Positions 54,017-62,332 of a stretch of DNA of 64,000 nt are shown piece after piece; position 1 is the first letter of the stretch, and each line of letters starts with the position of its first letter. The DNA is from Flavobacterium succinicans. GTDB lineage: Bacteria > Bacteroidota > Bacteroidia > Flavobacteriales > Flavobacteriaceae. The DNA lies in NCBI RefSeq assembly GCF_001662485.1, contig NZ_JMTM01000017.1, forward strand, positions 372,001-436,000, read 5' to 3'. The notes beneath the pieces are model-generated. The model saw nothing but the letters and a program-made list of their open reading frames with translations. It was not told the DNA's origin and searched no databases. A program made the translations under genes and the position numbers.

Positions 54017-54896
54017 AATTTAAAATTTGGTAAAATAAAAATATAATTGGTGCTACAAATATAACACTATCTAGTCGATCTAGTATGCCTCCATGGCCAG
54101 GCATAATACTTCCACTGTCTTTAACTTCTGCAATTCGCTTGAATTTGGATTCAATTAAATCTCCGATAGTGCCCATCACCCCTACGATTAATGCAATAAG
54201 CATCCAAATCAATATTGATTTCTGACTGAATTCAGGCTTTGGTTCTATGTATAATTTGGAAATCAAAAAACCAGCAAATACCGCAAAAATGACGCCGCCA
54301 AGAAAACCTTCAATGGTTTTTTTGGGGGAAATTCTTTCGAATAATTTGTGTTTTCCCATTGATTTTCCAATAATAAATGCAAAGGTATCATTAGTCCAAA
54401 TCAAAATAAATAAGCCAATAATGATTTTAGGGTTGTAATTAGTAACACCAAAAGAGATTTTGGTTATAAAAATAAATGGCAATGTTACGTAACCCAAGAG
54501 GTACAAGTATTTTGACGAGGTACTTATCTTTTGAATAGAATCATAGAATAAAAACAAGATGCATTTTATTGAAACTACAAGTGTTACAGCTAATAAAATC
54601 AAATCCAATTGATGTATATTGAGGTTCAGGTCTAATTGAGTTTGTAATGTTCTATTCAGGAATTTGGTAGTTTCAATATTGTAATGGCTCAATAAAGTAA
54701 CAGAAATGTAAAAAATCGAACTGAGTAAAATAGGTGCAATTGAATTTATTTGTACTAATGAACAAAATTCATAAACTGCGATAATCAAAAAAATACCAAA
54801 TAGTATAAAAAAACTTTCCGTAGAATATAATATTGAAGCTAGTAGTAAAACGATGTATACTGCTCCAGATATGGATCTTTTAAGCGTTTCATTCAT
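54006..54896 (-). CDS. cdsA: Phosphatidate cytidylyltransferase
   Basis: The product is 296 residues with about eight hydrophobic helices. The CDP-DAG synthase signature is present near the C-terminus: SKFKRIAEVKDSGSIMPGHGG followed by ILDRLDSVIFVAP, with the conserved Lys and Asp residues. It makes CDP-diacylglycerol from phosphatidate and CTP, the branch point for PE and other phospholipids. It lies between the LUD and psd genes with overlaps or single-base spacing, so it is in one operon with them. Confidence 0.93.
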   Translation of the reverse strand: MNETLKRSISGAVYIVLLLASILYSTESFFILFGIFLIIAVYEFCSLVQINSIAPILLSSIFYISVTLLSHYNIETTKFLNRTLQTQLDLNLNIHQLDLILLAVTLVVSIKCILFLFYDSIQKISTSSKYLYLLGYVTLPFIFITKISFGVTNYNPKIIIGLFILIWTNDTFAFIIGKSMGKHKLFERISPKKTIEGFLGGVIFAVFAGFLISKLYIEPKPEFSQKSILIWMLIALIVGVMGTIGDLIESKFKRIAEVKDSGSIMPGHGGILDRLDSVIFVAPIIFLFYQILNYVS

Positions 54897-54897
54897 T

Positions 54898-55494
54898 TTA
54901 TAGATCCTCTAGTAGTATAAGATATAAGTTTTTTGCAGCACTTCCATACTGGGTAAAATCTTCTTCTTGGGCTTTTTCGAAATATTTTATGGTAGTGATG
55001 TTGCTGGGATATTCTCTTTTGTATTTGTTTTTAATGGCACTAAGTATTTCACTTTTACTAGGGATGATTTGACTTGGATATGCAATTATTACCATGTTTA
55101 CTGGTAATTCATTGGGTTTTTTTTGTTTAATTTGGTTCGAAGAAAAGGAAATAGAACCTTCGTCAGAAACTAAATTTTCGCAGGTTGCCAATAAAAAATT
55201 TGGGTTTTGAGGATTATCAAATAGAATGTTGTTTTCTTTTAATAAAGGAAATAAAGTCGGTTCGTAACAAATTGCTTCGCCTTCAAACCAATCATTTTCC
55301 TCCAATATGTTTTCAAATTGTTCTTTTACTTCCGACATTGAATCACAATAAAGAAATTTACCTCCGTTTCTCTTAAAATTAAAGATAAATTGCTCATCAA
55401 TAGGGATGTTTTGCTCAAAAGAGAGTTTCTGGCTCTCTTTTTCGTCATCTGAATTTGTATGGCCAGAACTAAAAAATTTTCTGAAAAGACTCAT
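54898..55494 (-). CDS. LUD-domain protein (LutC/YkgG-like)
   Basis: The 198-residue soluble protein fits the LUD domain that occurs in LutC-type lactate utilisation proteins, with SNITTIKYFEKAQEED and the terminal LYLILLEDL. The N-terminus is Ser/Asp/Glu-rich (MSLFRKFFSSGHTNSDDEKE) and lacks iron-sulfur cysteines. It has no lutA or lutB partners here. In Flavobacteria this gene sits between ftsH and cdsA; its function there is not established. The call is by overall pattern. Confidence 0.75.
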   Translation of the reverse strand: MSLFRKFFSSGHTNSDDEKESQKLSFEQNIPIDEQFIFNFKRNGGKFLYCDSMSEVKEQFENILEENDWFEGEAICYEPTLFPLLKENNILFDNPQNPNFLLATCENLVSDEGSISFSSNQIKQKKPNELPVNMVIIAYPSQIIPSKSEILSAIKNKYKREYPSNITTIKYFEKAQEEDFTQYGSAAKNLYLILLEDL

Positions 55495-55610
55495 ATTGGG
55501 TTACTATTCTTAATAATCTATTGGAAATTGGTCAAAGATAAAAAAATCTTAATTCAAAAGCGGGTTTTGAATTAAGATTTTAAAAAATATGTATTTAAGA
55601 TTTTAATTAT

Positions 55611-57536
55611 TTAAGAAACAGTTTCTTCTAGATTTTGGTCAAAAGAACGCTTCCCAAATATTGTTTCCAAATCATCTTTGAAAATGACTTCCTTTTCAAT
55701 CAGGATGTCAGCTAATTGGTTGAGTTTGTCTTTGTTTTCCTCTAATATTTTGATAGCTCGTTGGTATTGTCCTTCAATTAACTCAGAGATTTCAGTGTCA
55801 ATAATTTTAGCGGTATCATCTGAATATGGTTTTGAAAATCCGTATTCATTTTGACCTGTAGAATCGTAATAAGTTACGTTACCTATCTTATCGTTCAATC
55901 CATAAATAGTTACCATTGCTCTGGCTTGACGAGTTACTTTTTCTAAATCACTCAAAGCCCCTGTAGAGATTCTGTCGAAAGTTACTTTCTCTGCAGCTCT
56001 ACCTCCCATAGTTGCACACATTTCGTCTAACATTTGATCTGTTCTCACGATTTGCCTTTCTTCTGGTAAATACCAAGCAGCTCCTAAGCTTTGTCCACGA
56101 GGAACAATGGTTACTTTAATAAGTGGAGCAGCATGTTCTAGCATCCAGCTAACTGTTGCATGACCCGCTTCATGTATGGCAATTGCTCTTTTTTCATCAG
56201 GAGTGATGATTTTATTTTTCTTTTCTAAACCACCAATGATTCTGTCTACAGCATCTAAAAAGTCTTGGCGATCTACAGCAGTTTTATTGTTACGTGCCGC
56301 AATAAGTGCCGCTTCATTACAAACATTAGCGATATCTGCTCCAGAAAAACCAGGAGTTTGCTTAGCTAAGAAGTCTAAATCTAATCCTTCTACCTTTTTA
56401 ATTGGAGCTAAGTGAACCGCAAAAATTTCTGCTCTTTCGCGAATATCTGGAAGGTCAACAAAGATTTGTCTATCAAAACGTCCTGCACGCATTAAAGCTT
56501 TATCTAAAACGTCTGCACGGTTAGTTGCTGCCAAAACAATTACATTTGAGTTGGTGCCAAAACCATCCATTTCTGTTAAAAGTTGGTTCAATGTGTTTTC
56601 ACGTTCGTCGTTTCCGCCCGACATGTTGCTTTTTCCTCTAGCTCTACCCACTGCATCAATTTCATCAATGAATATAATGGCAGGTGATTTTTCTTTGGCT
56701 TGTTTGAATAAATCACGTACACGTGAAGCACCCACACCTACAAACATTTCTACAAAATCAGAACCTGATAAGGAGAAGAAAGGTACTTGAGCTTCACCAG
56801 CTACAGCTTTAGCTAAAAGGGTTTTTCCAGTTCCAGGAGGTCCAACTAGTAAAGCTCCTTTCGGAATTTTACCTCCTAGATTAGTGTATTTTTCGGGGTT
56901 TTTTAGGAATTCAACAATTTCTTGAATTTCTTCTTTTGCTCCTTCAAGACCAGCAACATCTTTAAAAGTGGTTTTGATATCTGTTTTTTCGTCAAATAAT
57001 TTAGCTTTAGATTTTCCTATATTGAAAATCTGTCCCCCGCCACCAGCTCCGCCACCGGACATTTTTCGCATGATGAAAATCCATACGGCAATGATGATGA
57101 TTATAGGTAATAAGCTGATTAAAATATCAGACCAATTGTTTTTTTGTAAAAAGTTAAAATCTTTTAATTTTCCTTCTTTAACCGCTTTTTCTAATTTGGT
57201 TTGAAAAATTTGGTCGTTACCAATTTCTAAGGTGTAATGTGGACCTTTGTTAGGTCTGTCAAATACATCTTTCGCTACTTTTTGATGTGTTGCTTCTTTC
57301 AAAGCAGCTGGAGTAAGGAATACCTCGGCTTCTGATTTGTTGTAGACAATTACTTTTTCAATCTGTCCTTTTTCTAAATAATCATTAAATTTAGAGGATG
57401 TTAACTGTGATGCTTCTTGTAGGCTTGAACCTCCAGTTGCAAAGTTTATTAATAAAAAAATGATAAGTATCGCTGCGTAAATTAACCAAGGACTTATTTT
57501 AAATTTATTGGAATTTGGATTATTCTCTTTAGCCAT
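55611..57536 (-). CDS. ftsH: ATP-dependent zinc metalloprotease FtsH
   Basis: The product is 641 residues. The N-terminus has two membrane segments flanking a periplasmic domain (PWLIYAAILIIFLLINFA, then ILISLLPIIIIIAVWIF). The AAA module has Walker A (GPPGTGKTLLAKAVAGE), Walker B (AIIFIDEIDAVG), and the pore loop FVEMFVGVGASRVRD. The zinc site is AIHEAGHATVSW. The acidic C-terminal region ends as in the family. It degrades damaged membrane proteins and regulatory substrates in the inner membrane. It is 16 bp downstream of rsfS. Confidence 0.96.
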   Translation of the reverse strand: MAKENNPNSNKFKISPWLIYAAILIIFLLINFATGGSSLQEASQLTSSKFNDYLEKGQIEKVIVYNKSEAEVFLTPAALKEATHQKVAKDVFDRPNKGPHYTLEIGNDQIFQTKLEKAVKEGKLKDFNFLQKNNWSDILISLLPIIIIIAVWIFIMRKMSGGGAGGGGQIFNIGKSKAKLFDEKTDIKTTFKDVAGLEGAKEEIQEIVEFLKNPEKYTNLGGKIPKGALLVGPPGTGKTLLAKAVAGEAQVPFFSLSGSDFVEMFVGVGASRVRDLFKQAKEKSPAIIFIDEIDAVGRARGKSNMSGGNDERENTLNQLLTEMDGFGTNSNVIVLAATNRADVLDKALMRAGRFDRQIFVDLPDIRERAEIFAVHLAPIKKVEGLDLDFLAKQTPGFSGADIANVCNEAALIAARNNKTAVDRQDFLDAVDRIIGGLEKKNKIITPDEKRAIAIHEAGHATVSWMLEHAAPLIKVTIVPRGQSLGAAWYLPEERQIVRTDQMLDEMCATMGGRAAEKVTFDRISTGALSDLEKVTRQARAMVTIYGLNDKIGNVTYYDSTGQNEYGFSKPYSDDTAKIIDTEISELIEGQYQRAIKILEENKDKLNQLADILIEKEVIFKDDLETIFGKRSFDQNLEETVS

Positions 57537-57552
57537 TAGAAGTTAAGTTTCT

Positions 57553-57924
57553 TTAGTATTTGTTTTCGATAGTTGTAATTTTGGCATCACCCCAAAGACT
57601 TTCAATGTTGTAATACTCGCGGATATGCTTTTGAAAAACGTGAACCACAATATTCACATAGTCCATCAATACCCATTCTGCATTGTCAGTACCTTCAACA
57701 TGCCAAGGTTTATCTTTAAGTTCTTTAGATACCGTTTTTTGAATAGAGTTCACAATCGCATTTACTTGTGTGTTAGAAGTACCATTGCAAATTATGAAAT
57801 AATCACACACGGCAGTGTCAATTTCTCTTAAATCAAGAATATCAATATCATTTCCTTTTACCTCTTCGATTCCTTTGATGATGTTTGCTAACAAAACGTC
57901 ATTATTAATAGTCTTTTTCGCCAT
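57553..57924 (-). CDS. rsfS: Ribosome silencing factor RsfS (RsfA/Iojap)
   Basis: The 123-residue product has the Iojap core DIDILDLREIDTAVCDYFII, CNGTSNTQVNAIVNSIQ, WHVEGTDNAEWVLMDYVNIV and VHVFQKHIREYYNIESLWGD. It binds ribosomal protein L14 and prevents subunit joining during starvation. It is first in the run rsfS-ftsH-LUD-cdsA-psd-ACBP-SOD. The divergent birA gene is 95 bp away. Confidence 0.94.
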   Translation of the reverse strand: MAKKTINNDVLLANIIKGIEEVKGNDIDILDLREIDTAVCDYFIICNGTSNTQVNAIVNSIQKTVSKELKDKPWHVEGTDNAEWVLMDYVNIVVHVFQKHIREYYNIESLWGDAKITTIENKY

Positions 57925-57968
57925 GAATTATTTGTATATAAGTTTGTAAAGTTACCATTTTTTGTGAT

Positions 57969-57976
57969 TATTTTTG
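57969..57976 (+). promoter_or_regulatory. -7 element TATTTTTG for birA
   Basis: TATTTTTG matches TANNTTTG and lies 43 nt before the birA ATG at 58020, in the divergent spacer with rsfS. Confidence 0.5.
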
Positions 57977-58019
57977 AACCTTAACATAATATTAAATTAT
58001 GTTTTTAAAAAAATAGTAC

Positions 58020-58748
58020 ATGAAGTTAATCAAACTCGATGCCATAGATTCTACAAACGATTTTCTTAAAGGGATTTCGTCACTTCCTGAAACCGTTAAT
58101 TTTACAGTCGTTACAGCTGAATTACAAACTAAAGGGAAGGGACAAATGGGACATAAATGGGAGTCCGAAGTTGGTAAAAATCTCATAATGAGTGTTTTGG
58201 TAAAGGATTTTTTTCAAGATGTAAGTCGGTTGTTTCATTTAAACATAGCTTTTGCATTAGCAGTAATTGAGGCTTTAGAAAGTTACAATGTGCCAGAATT
58301 AAGTATAAAATGGCCTAACGACATAATGTCATATTCTAAAAAAATTGGTGGCATTTTGATTGAAAACAGTATTAAGAGCGATGGTAGTATAGAGTCAATT
58401 ATTGGTTTGGGATTAAATGTAAATCAAACTAATTTTGAAGATTTACCAAAAGCCTCATCATTAGCTGTGATTTGTGGGGTGGAGTTTGACCGAGAATTGA
58501 TTTTGCGGTTACTAGTAAAATATTTAAAGCAAAATATTGAAGAATGGCAGGAAAAAGAGCAGCATTTTTGGAAGGATTATAAGCTAAGGTTGTTTAAGAA
58601 GGACATACCAATGCCTTTTGCAGATGAAAATGGAGTGCATTTTATGGGTATTATACAGGGAGTTTCTGCATTTGGGAAGCTTCAAGTGCTTTTGGAAGAT
58701 GACAGCTTTAAAGAGTTTGATATCAAAGAAATTCAAATGTTGTATTAA
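58020..58748 (+). CDS. birA: Biotin--[acetyl-CoA-carboxylase] ligase
   Basis: The 242-residue product lacks the N-terminal DNA-binding domain of E. coli BirA, so it is a pure ligase. Core motifs are LDAIDSTNDFLKG, TKGKGQMGHKWESEVGKNLI (biotin/ATP site), IKWPNDIMSYSKKIGGILIE and GLGLNVNQ. The C-terminal SH3-like domain ends the protein. It activates biotin to biotinyl-AMP and transfers it to acetyl-CoA carboxylase. A single-gene unit ending at a hairpin. Confidence 0.93.
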   Translation: MKLIKLDAIDSTNDFLKGISSLPETVNFTVVTAELQTKGKGQMGHKWESEVGKNLIMSVLVKDFFQDVSRLFHLNIAFALAVIEALESYNVPELSIKWPNDIMSYSKKIGGILIENSIKSDGSIESIIGLGLNVNQTNFEDLPKASSLAVICGVEFDRELILRLLVKYLKQNIEEWQEKEQHFWKDYKLRLFKKDIPMPFADENGVHFMGIIQGVSAFGKLQVLLEDDSFKEFDIKEIQMLY

Positions 58749-58751
58749 AAT

Positions 58752-58785
58752 AGGAAAGGGCAAAAAAAAAATTTTGCCCTTTCCT
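58752..58785. terminator. Hairpin between convergent birA and SRPBCC genes
   Basis: AGGAAAGGGCAAAA and TTTTGCCCTTTCCT form a 14-bp stem with a loop of As. Terminal U-runs are within the stem, so termination is probable but not canonical. Confidence 0.7.
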
Positions 58786-58803
58786 GAATCATTTAATATG
58801 TAA

Positions 58804-59196
58804 CTATAACTTAGTCATATTTGTTGCTAATGTTTCGATAAATTTTCCAATAGGTCCTTTAATCATCATGGCCATCATCGGATTGAATTCGCCTTCGAAA
58901 TCCAATTTAACTTCACTTGAAGCTTCAGAAACTGCATCAATTGCTGCAGTAAGCGTAAAAGGCAATTTGTCGCTTGCTGCTCCAAGAACCACCTTGTTAG
59001 GTGCTACTTTTTCTTTCATTTTTAGTTTGATTTCAGGCATTCCTTTCAAACCAAAAATAAAAGCATCTTCACCAATCACTTCAAATTTTGCAATGTTATC
59101 AGGCATTAATTTTTCAAAGTTTCTGACATCTGTCAATAAATCAAATAATTCTTGTGCAGATTTTGATACAGTAACTTTAGGGCTTTCTAAATTCAT
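58804..59196 (-). CDS. SRPBCC-family (START-like) small protein
   Basis: The 130-residue soluble protein has the helix-grip pattern of the SRPBCC superfamily: an N-terminal VTVSKSAQELFDLLTDVRNF, a long beta-sheet (KLKMKEKVAPNKVVLGAA) and a C-terminal helix (PIGKFIETLATNMTKL). This fold binds hydrophobic ligands. In Flavobacteria it commonly sits next to pyrE, where its role is unknown. It lies 20 bp downstream of pyrE and is likely co-transcribed. Confidence 0.85.
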   Translation of the reverse strand: MNLESPKVTVSKSAQELFDLLTDVRNFEKLMPDNIAKFEVIGEDAFIFGLKGMPEIKLKMKEKVAPNKVVLGAASDKLPFTLTAAIDAVSEASSEVKLDFEGEFNPMMAMMIKGPIGKFIETLATNMTKL

Positions 59197-59216
59197 TTTT
59201 TATCTATTAAATTGTA

Positions 59217-59864
59217 TTATTCTGGAACTCCCCAAGTTGAAGGAGAGGCATTCCATTCTCTTAAGGTGCTTTCTTCTTTTTCTGTAATGTATTGTTTTGC
59301 AACCGCCAAATTGAGTAAATTTTGGTAATTACTCAAGGTGTATAAATCTAAATTGGCATTTTTGAAATTTTCTTCGGCTACATCAAAACCATAAGTAAAG
59401 ATAGCAGCCATTCCTTTTACAATGGCACCAGCTTCTTTTAGTGCTTCAAAGGCTTGCAAGCTACTTCCGCCAGTACTAATTAAGTCTTCAACAATCACTA
59501 CATTTTGCCCTTTTTGTAAAAAACCTTCAATCTGGTTTTGTCTGCCATGTTTCTTGGGTTCAGGTCTAACATATACAAAAGGAAGTCCCATGCTTTCTGC
59601 CACCAGCATTCCAATACCAATGGCTCCGGTGGCTACACCAGCAATAACATCTGGTTTTCCAAATTGCTTTTCAATATGTTTAGAAAATTCGTCTCTGACA
59701 TAATTTCTTATCACTGGAAATGAAAGGATTAGACGGTTGTCGCAATAAATAGGAGATTTCCAGCCAGAAGCCCACGTAAAAGGATTTCCGGGATTCAATT
59801 TAATTGCATTTATTTGCAAAAGCAATTCGGCTGTTTTTTCGGCAGTATCTTTATTAAAAATCAT
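59217..59864 (-). CDS. pyrE: Orotate phosphoribosyltransferase
   Basis: The 215-residue product starts MIFNKDTAEKTAELLLQINA at 59864; a longer in-frame start at 59897 would lie inside the divergent NUDIX gene and upstream of the promoter element. The PRPP-binding motif is NVVIVEDLISTGGSSLQ, with AGVATGAIGIGMLVAES and PFVYVRPEPKKHGRQNQIEG in the hood. It makes OMP from orotate and PRPP in pyrimidine synthesis. The SRPBCC gene follows. The two divergent ATGs are 7 bp apart, so promoters overlap coding sequence. Confidence 0.94.
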   Translation of the reverse strand: MIFNKDTAEKTAELLLQINAIKLNPGNPFTWASGWKSPIYCDNRLILSFPVIRNYVRDEFSKHIEKQFGKPDVIAGVATGAIGIGMLVAESMGLPFVYVRPEPKKHGRQNQIEGFLQKGQNVVIVEDLISTGGSSLQAFEALKEAGAIVKGMAAIFTYGFDVAEENFKNANLDLYTLSNYQNLLNLAVAKQYITEKEESTLREWNASPSTWGVPE

Positions 59865-59868
59865 AATA

Positions 59869-59876
59869 CAAATGTA
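59869..59876 (-). promoter_or_regulatory. -7 element TACATTTG directly before pyrE
   Basis: On the minus strand TACATTTG ends 4 nt (TATT) before the pyrE ATG. It matches TANNTTTG and would start transcription at or beside the ATG, giving a leaderless mRNA. The element overlaps the start codon of the divergent NUDIX gene. Confidence 0.55.
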
Positions 59877-60474
59877 TAAAGTTTTTGTGAACGACAAACC
59901 ACTTTTTTTGACAAATCAAATCTCTAAAGAGACCGATTTTGAGTTGTTTCTTTTGGAGAGTATTGATGTAGAGCGAATTATTGTTAAAATATTTCAAAAT
60001 AAAATTCAAAAAGCATATTTATATCATCCTGATGAAAGGGAGATAATGAAGACATTAAAAGCTAAAATTCCAGTTTGTAAAGCTGGGGGGGGACTAGTCT
60101 ACAATAAAAAAGGAGAGGTTTTATTTATTTTTAGAAATGGAAAGTGGGATTTGCCTAAAGGTGGAATTGAAAAAGGTGAAGAAATTGAAGTTACTGCGAT
60201 GCGTGAGGTAGAGGAAGAAACGGGAGTGAATAAACTTTCTATCACCAGAAAAATGCAAAAAACCTATCATGTTTTTAAACGAAATGGTAAATACAAACTC
60301 AAAATCACCCATTGGTTTGAGATGCAGTCTAAGTTTGAGGGAACTCCACAAGGTCAGCTTGAAGAAGGTATAGAAAAAGTAGCGTGGCTGAATCCTGAAC
60401 AAATTAAAGAGGCCTTAAAAAACTCTTATGAAAATATCAAGTTGTTATTTGAAGAAGAAAAGCTCCTACAATAG
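59872..60474 (+). CDS. NUDIX hydrolase
   Basis: The 200-residue product has the Nudix box GGIEKGEEIEVTAMREVEEE followed by TGV, matching GX5EX7REUXEEXGU with all metal-binding Glu. It is preceded by FRNGKWDLPKGG. An N-terminal about 65-residue domain is unassigned. NUDIX enzymes hydrolyse nucleoside diphosphates linked to another moiety, such as damaged NTPs or NADH; the substrate is unknown. The terminator hairpin at 60459 overlaps the last codons. Divergent from pyrE. Confidence 0.9.
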   Translation: MYKVFVNDKPLFLTNQISKETDFELFLLESIDVERIIVKIFQNKIQKAYLYHPDEREIMKTLKAKIPVCKAGGGLVYNKKGEVLFIFRNGKWDLPKGGIEKGEEIEVTAMREVEEETGVNKLSITRKMQKTYHVFKRNGKYKLKITHWFEMQSKFEGTPQGQLEEGIEKVAWLNPEQIKEALKNSYENIKLLFEEEKLLQ

Positions 60475-60487
60475 GAGCTTTTTTTTT
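60459..60487 (+). terminator. Terminator overlapping the NUDIX stop codon
   Basis: AAGCTCCTA and TAGGAGCTT form the stem with loop CAA, followed by eight Ts. The stop codon TAG lies in the second arm. It also borders the convergent M14 peptidase stop at 60489. Confidence 0.9.
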
Positions 60488-60488
60488 G

Positions 60489-62216
60489 TTATAAAATACG
60501 ATATATAGGGTAGTTTAGGTGTGCTTTTTCATAGTAAACGGAATGTTTATAAATCCAGTCCAATTGTGCTTCGGGATTTTTATTGAAGGCTGTGTCTTTT
60601 GCTTTTAAGGTTTCAAATTCAGTCTTTAAATTAGGGTTGTCATTTAATAATTGAGCCGCAGTATCTTCGAAAACATAATCAGAGTAGCCTTCTTTTTGTT
60701 GTAATATTGTATCAAAGAAATTCCAATTGAAGAAGGAATCAACGCCTTCTGGCTCGAGTGTTTCTAAAAGGTATTTTACCCCTTTTTGCTGAGTCGAAAT
60801 TAAAAAATCTCCTTTTCTGAACAGTACTTTTTCTATCGAAGGCTTAACGGTTGTATTACGATGTAAATAATGTCCTTCGTAGGCATTGGATGTGGTTTTA
60901 TAATCTGCAATACGATACCGTTCAACGTTTATTAGGGTGTCGTTTTTGATGGGTTTCATGCTGATTCCATTGTGTTTTAGCAAATCTATTACTGGCCAAA
61001 AACCTTGTTGAATAACATAGTATTTAGGAATTTCTATTTCTTTTACTGCTTTATATTCTTTGATAAAAGGAACTTCTTTTTTGTAAGGTTTTGATCGGTC
61101 ATAAAACAAACGATTTCCTGTGGTCGCGTCACTTTTTTTGTAACTAGCTTCAAAGCCTAAAAAAGGGATGGTTGTTTTTTTGGTAGTATCCAATTCCCAT
61201 TTTATTGTGTATTTTTTGTTGGGTGAATATTGCTCTTCATTTTGTATACGAAGCGTTTTTATTTTTTGATGATTGGTATCCGTGAAATCTATGGCAGAGC
61301 GCATGTACTCATACGTAACTTTCACTCTATCGGCATACTTTTTTAACATGTGTGTTTCCACAACAAACCCGATGGTATTGAATAATGAAGTGTAGCCTGT
61401 GGTATAACGTGGGCTTTCAAAAAACTGACCAAAACCTTTGTCAGGCGTATCAGAAAAAGTATTAACATAAGGTGTACTTTCTATTTTCTTTTTTTGTAGA
61501 TCATTCACGATAGAAGGCATCATTTCTACATTTAAATAATTCCCCAAAACAGTTCCTAATTTGTTGTGTTGGGTCATGATGTAGGTTAATTTATACTGAT
61601 AATCCGAGCCATTACTCACGTGATTGTCGATAAAAACATCAGGATTTGTTAAATGGAAAATTTCAACAAAACTTTTGGTGTTTTTGGTATCTGATTTTAT
61701 AAAATCGCGATTCAAATCGTAATTTCTGGCATTGCCTCTAAAGCCATATTCTTCTGGGCCATTTTGATTGGCTCTTGAACTCGTATTTCGATTCAAGGCA
61801 CCACCAATGTTATATATTGGAATGCACACTAAAACGGTGTTTTTGGGTGCTTTTAGTTTACCTAAAGCCAAGTCACGATACAATTGCATACTGGCATCAA
61901 TGCCGTCGGGTTCACCTGCATGAATACCATTATTTATTAGTAATACCGCCTTATTGTTATTAATTTTTTTAAAATCAAACTCTTTTTCAGGATTGAAGAT
62001 GACAATATGTAACGGCTTACCACTATCGGTCAAGCCCATTTCTTGAATTTTGATGGTAGGGAAATCATTGGCTAATAGTTGGTAATATCGAATAGTTTCT
62101 TCGTATGTAGCCGATTGGTTTCCATTTCCTTTTTCAAAAAAAGTATCGTATTGGTTGTTTTTTTGAGCTATAATAGAAAGTGAAAAGAATAGAAGAAGTG
62201 TAGAAATGAATTTCAT
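60489..62216 (-). CDS. Secreted M14-family zinc carboxypeptidase-like protein
   Basis: The product is 575 residues from the ATG at 62216; a start 9 codons upstream precedes the natural signal peptide (MKFISTLLLFFSLSIIAQ). M14 features are the zinc ligands in NNGIHAGEPDGIDASMQL (His, Glu) and FIDNHVSNGSDYQY (His), the substrate-binding RNYDLNRDFIKSDT and the catalytic Glu in GFVVETHML. The C-terminal about 230 residues form a beta-rich domain of unknown role. It is probably a periplasmic or secreted carboxypeptidase or amidase. Confidence 0.88.
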   Translation of the reverse strand: MKFISTLLLFFSLSIIAQKNNQYDTFFEKGNGNQSATYEETIRYYQLLANDFPTIKIQEMGLTDSGKPLHIVIFNPEKEFDFKKINNNKAVLLINNGIHAGEPDGIDASMQLYRDLALGKLKAPKNTVLVCIPIYNIGGALNRNTSSRANQNGPEEYGFRGNARNYDLNRDFIKSDTKNTKSFVEIFHLTNPDVFIDNHVSNGSDYQYKLTYIMTQHNKLGTVLGNYLNVEMMPSIVNDLQKKKIESTPYVNTFSDTPDKGFGQFFESPRYTTGYTSLFNTIGFVVETHMLKKYADRVKVTYEYMRSAIDFTDTNHQKIKTLRIQNEEQYSPNKKYTIKWELDTTKKTTIPFLGFEASYKKSDATTGNRLFYDRSKPYKKEVPFIKEYKAVKEIEIPKYYVIQQGFWPVIDLLKHNGISMKPIKNDTLINVERYRIADYKTTSNAYEGHYLHRNTTVKPSIEKVLFRKGDFLISTQQKGVKYLLETLEPEGVDSFFNWNFFDTILQQKEGYSDYVFEDTAAQLLNDNPNLKTEFETLKAKDTAFNKNPEAQLDWIYKHSVYYEKAHLNYPIYRIL

Positions 62217-62332
62217 GTAGTTGTGTTTTTGAGGAAAATTCAAATATACTTATTTTTCTTATATTTTGATTATTCATAAGATGCTAAACCCTGAAAATAG
62301 GCGCTACCAACTATTTTAACTACTTTTGCACC

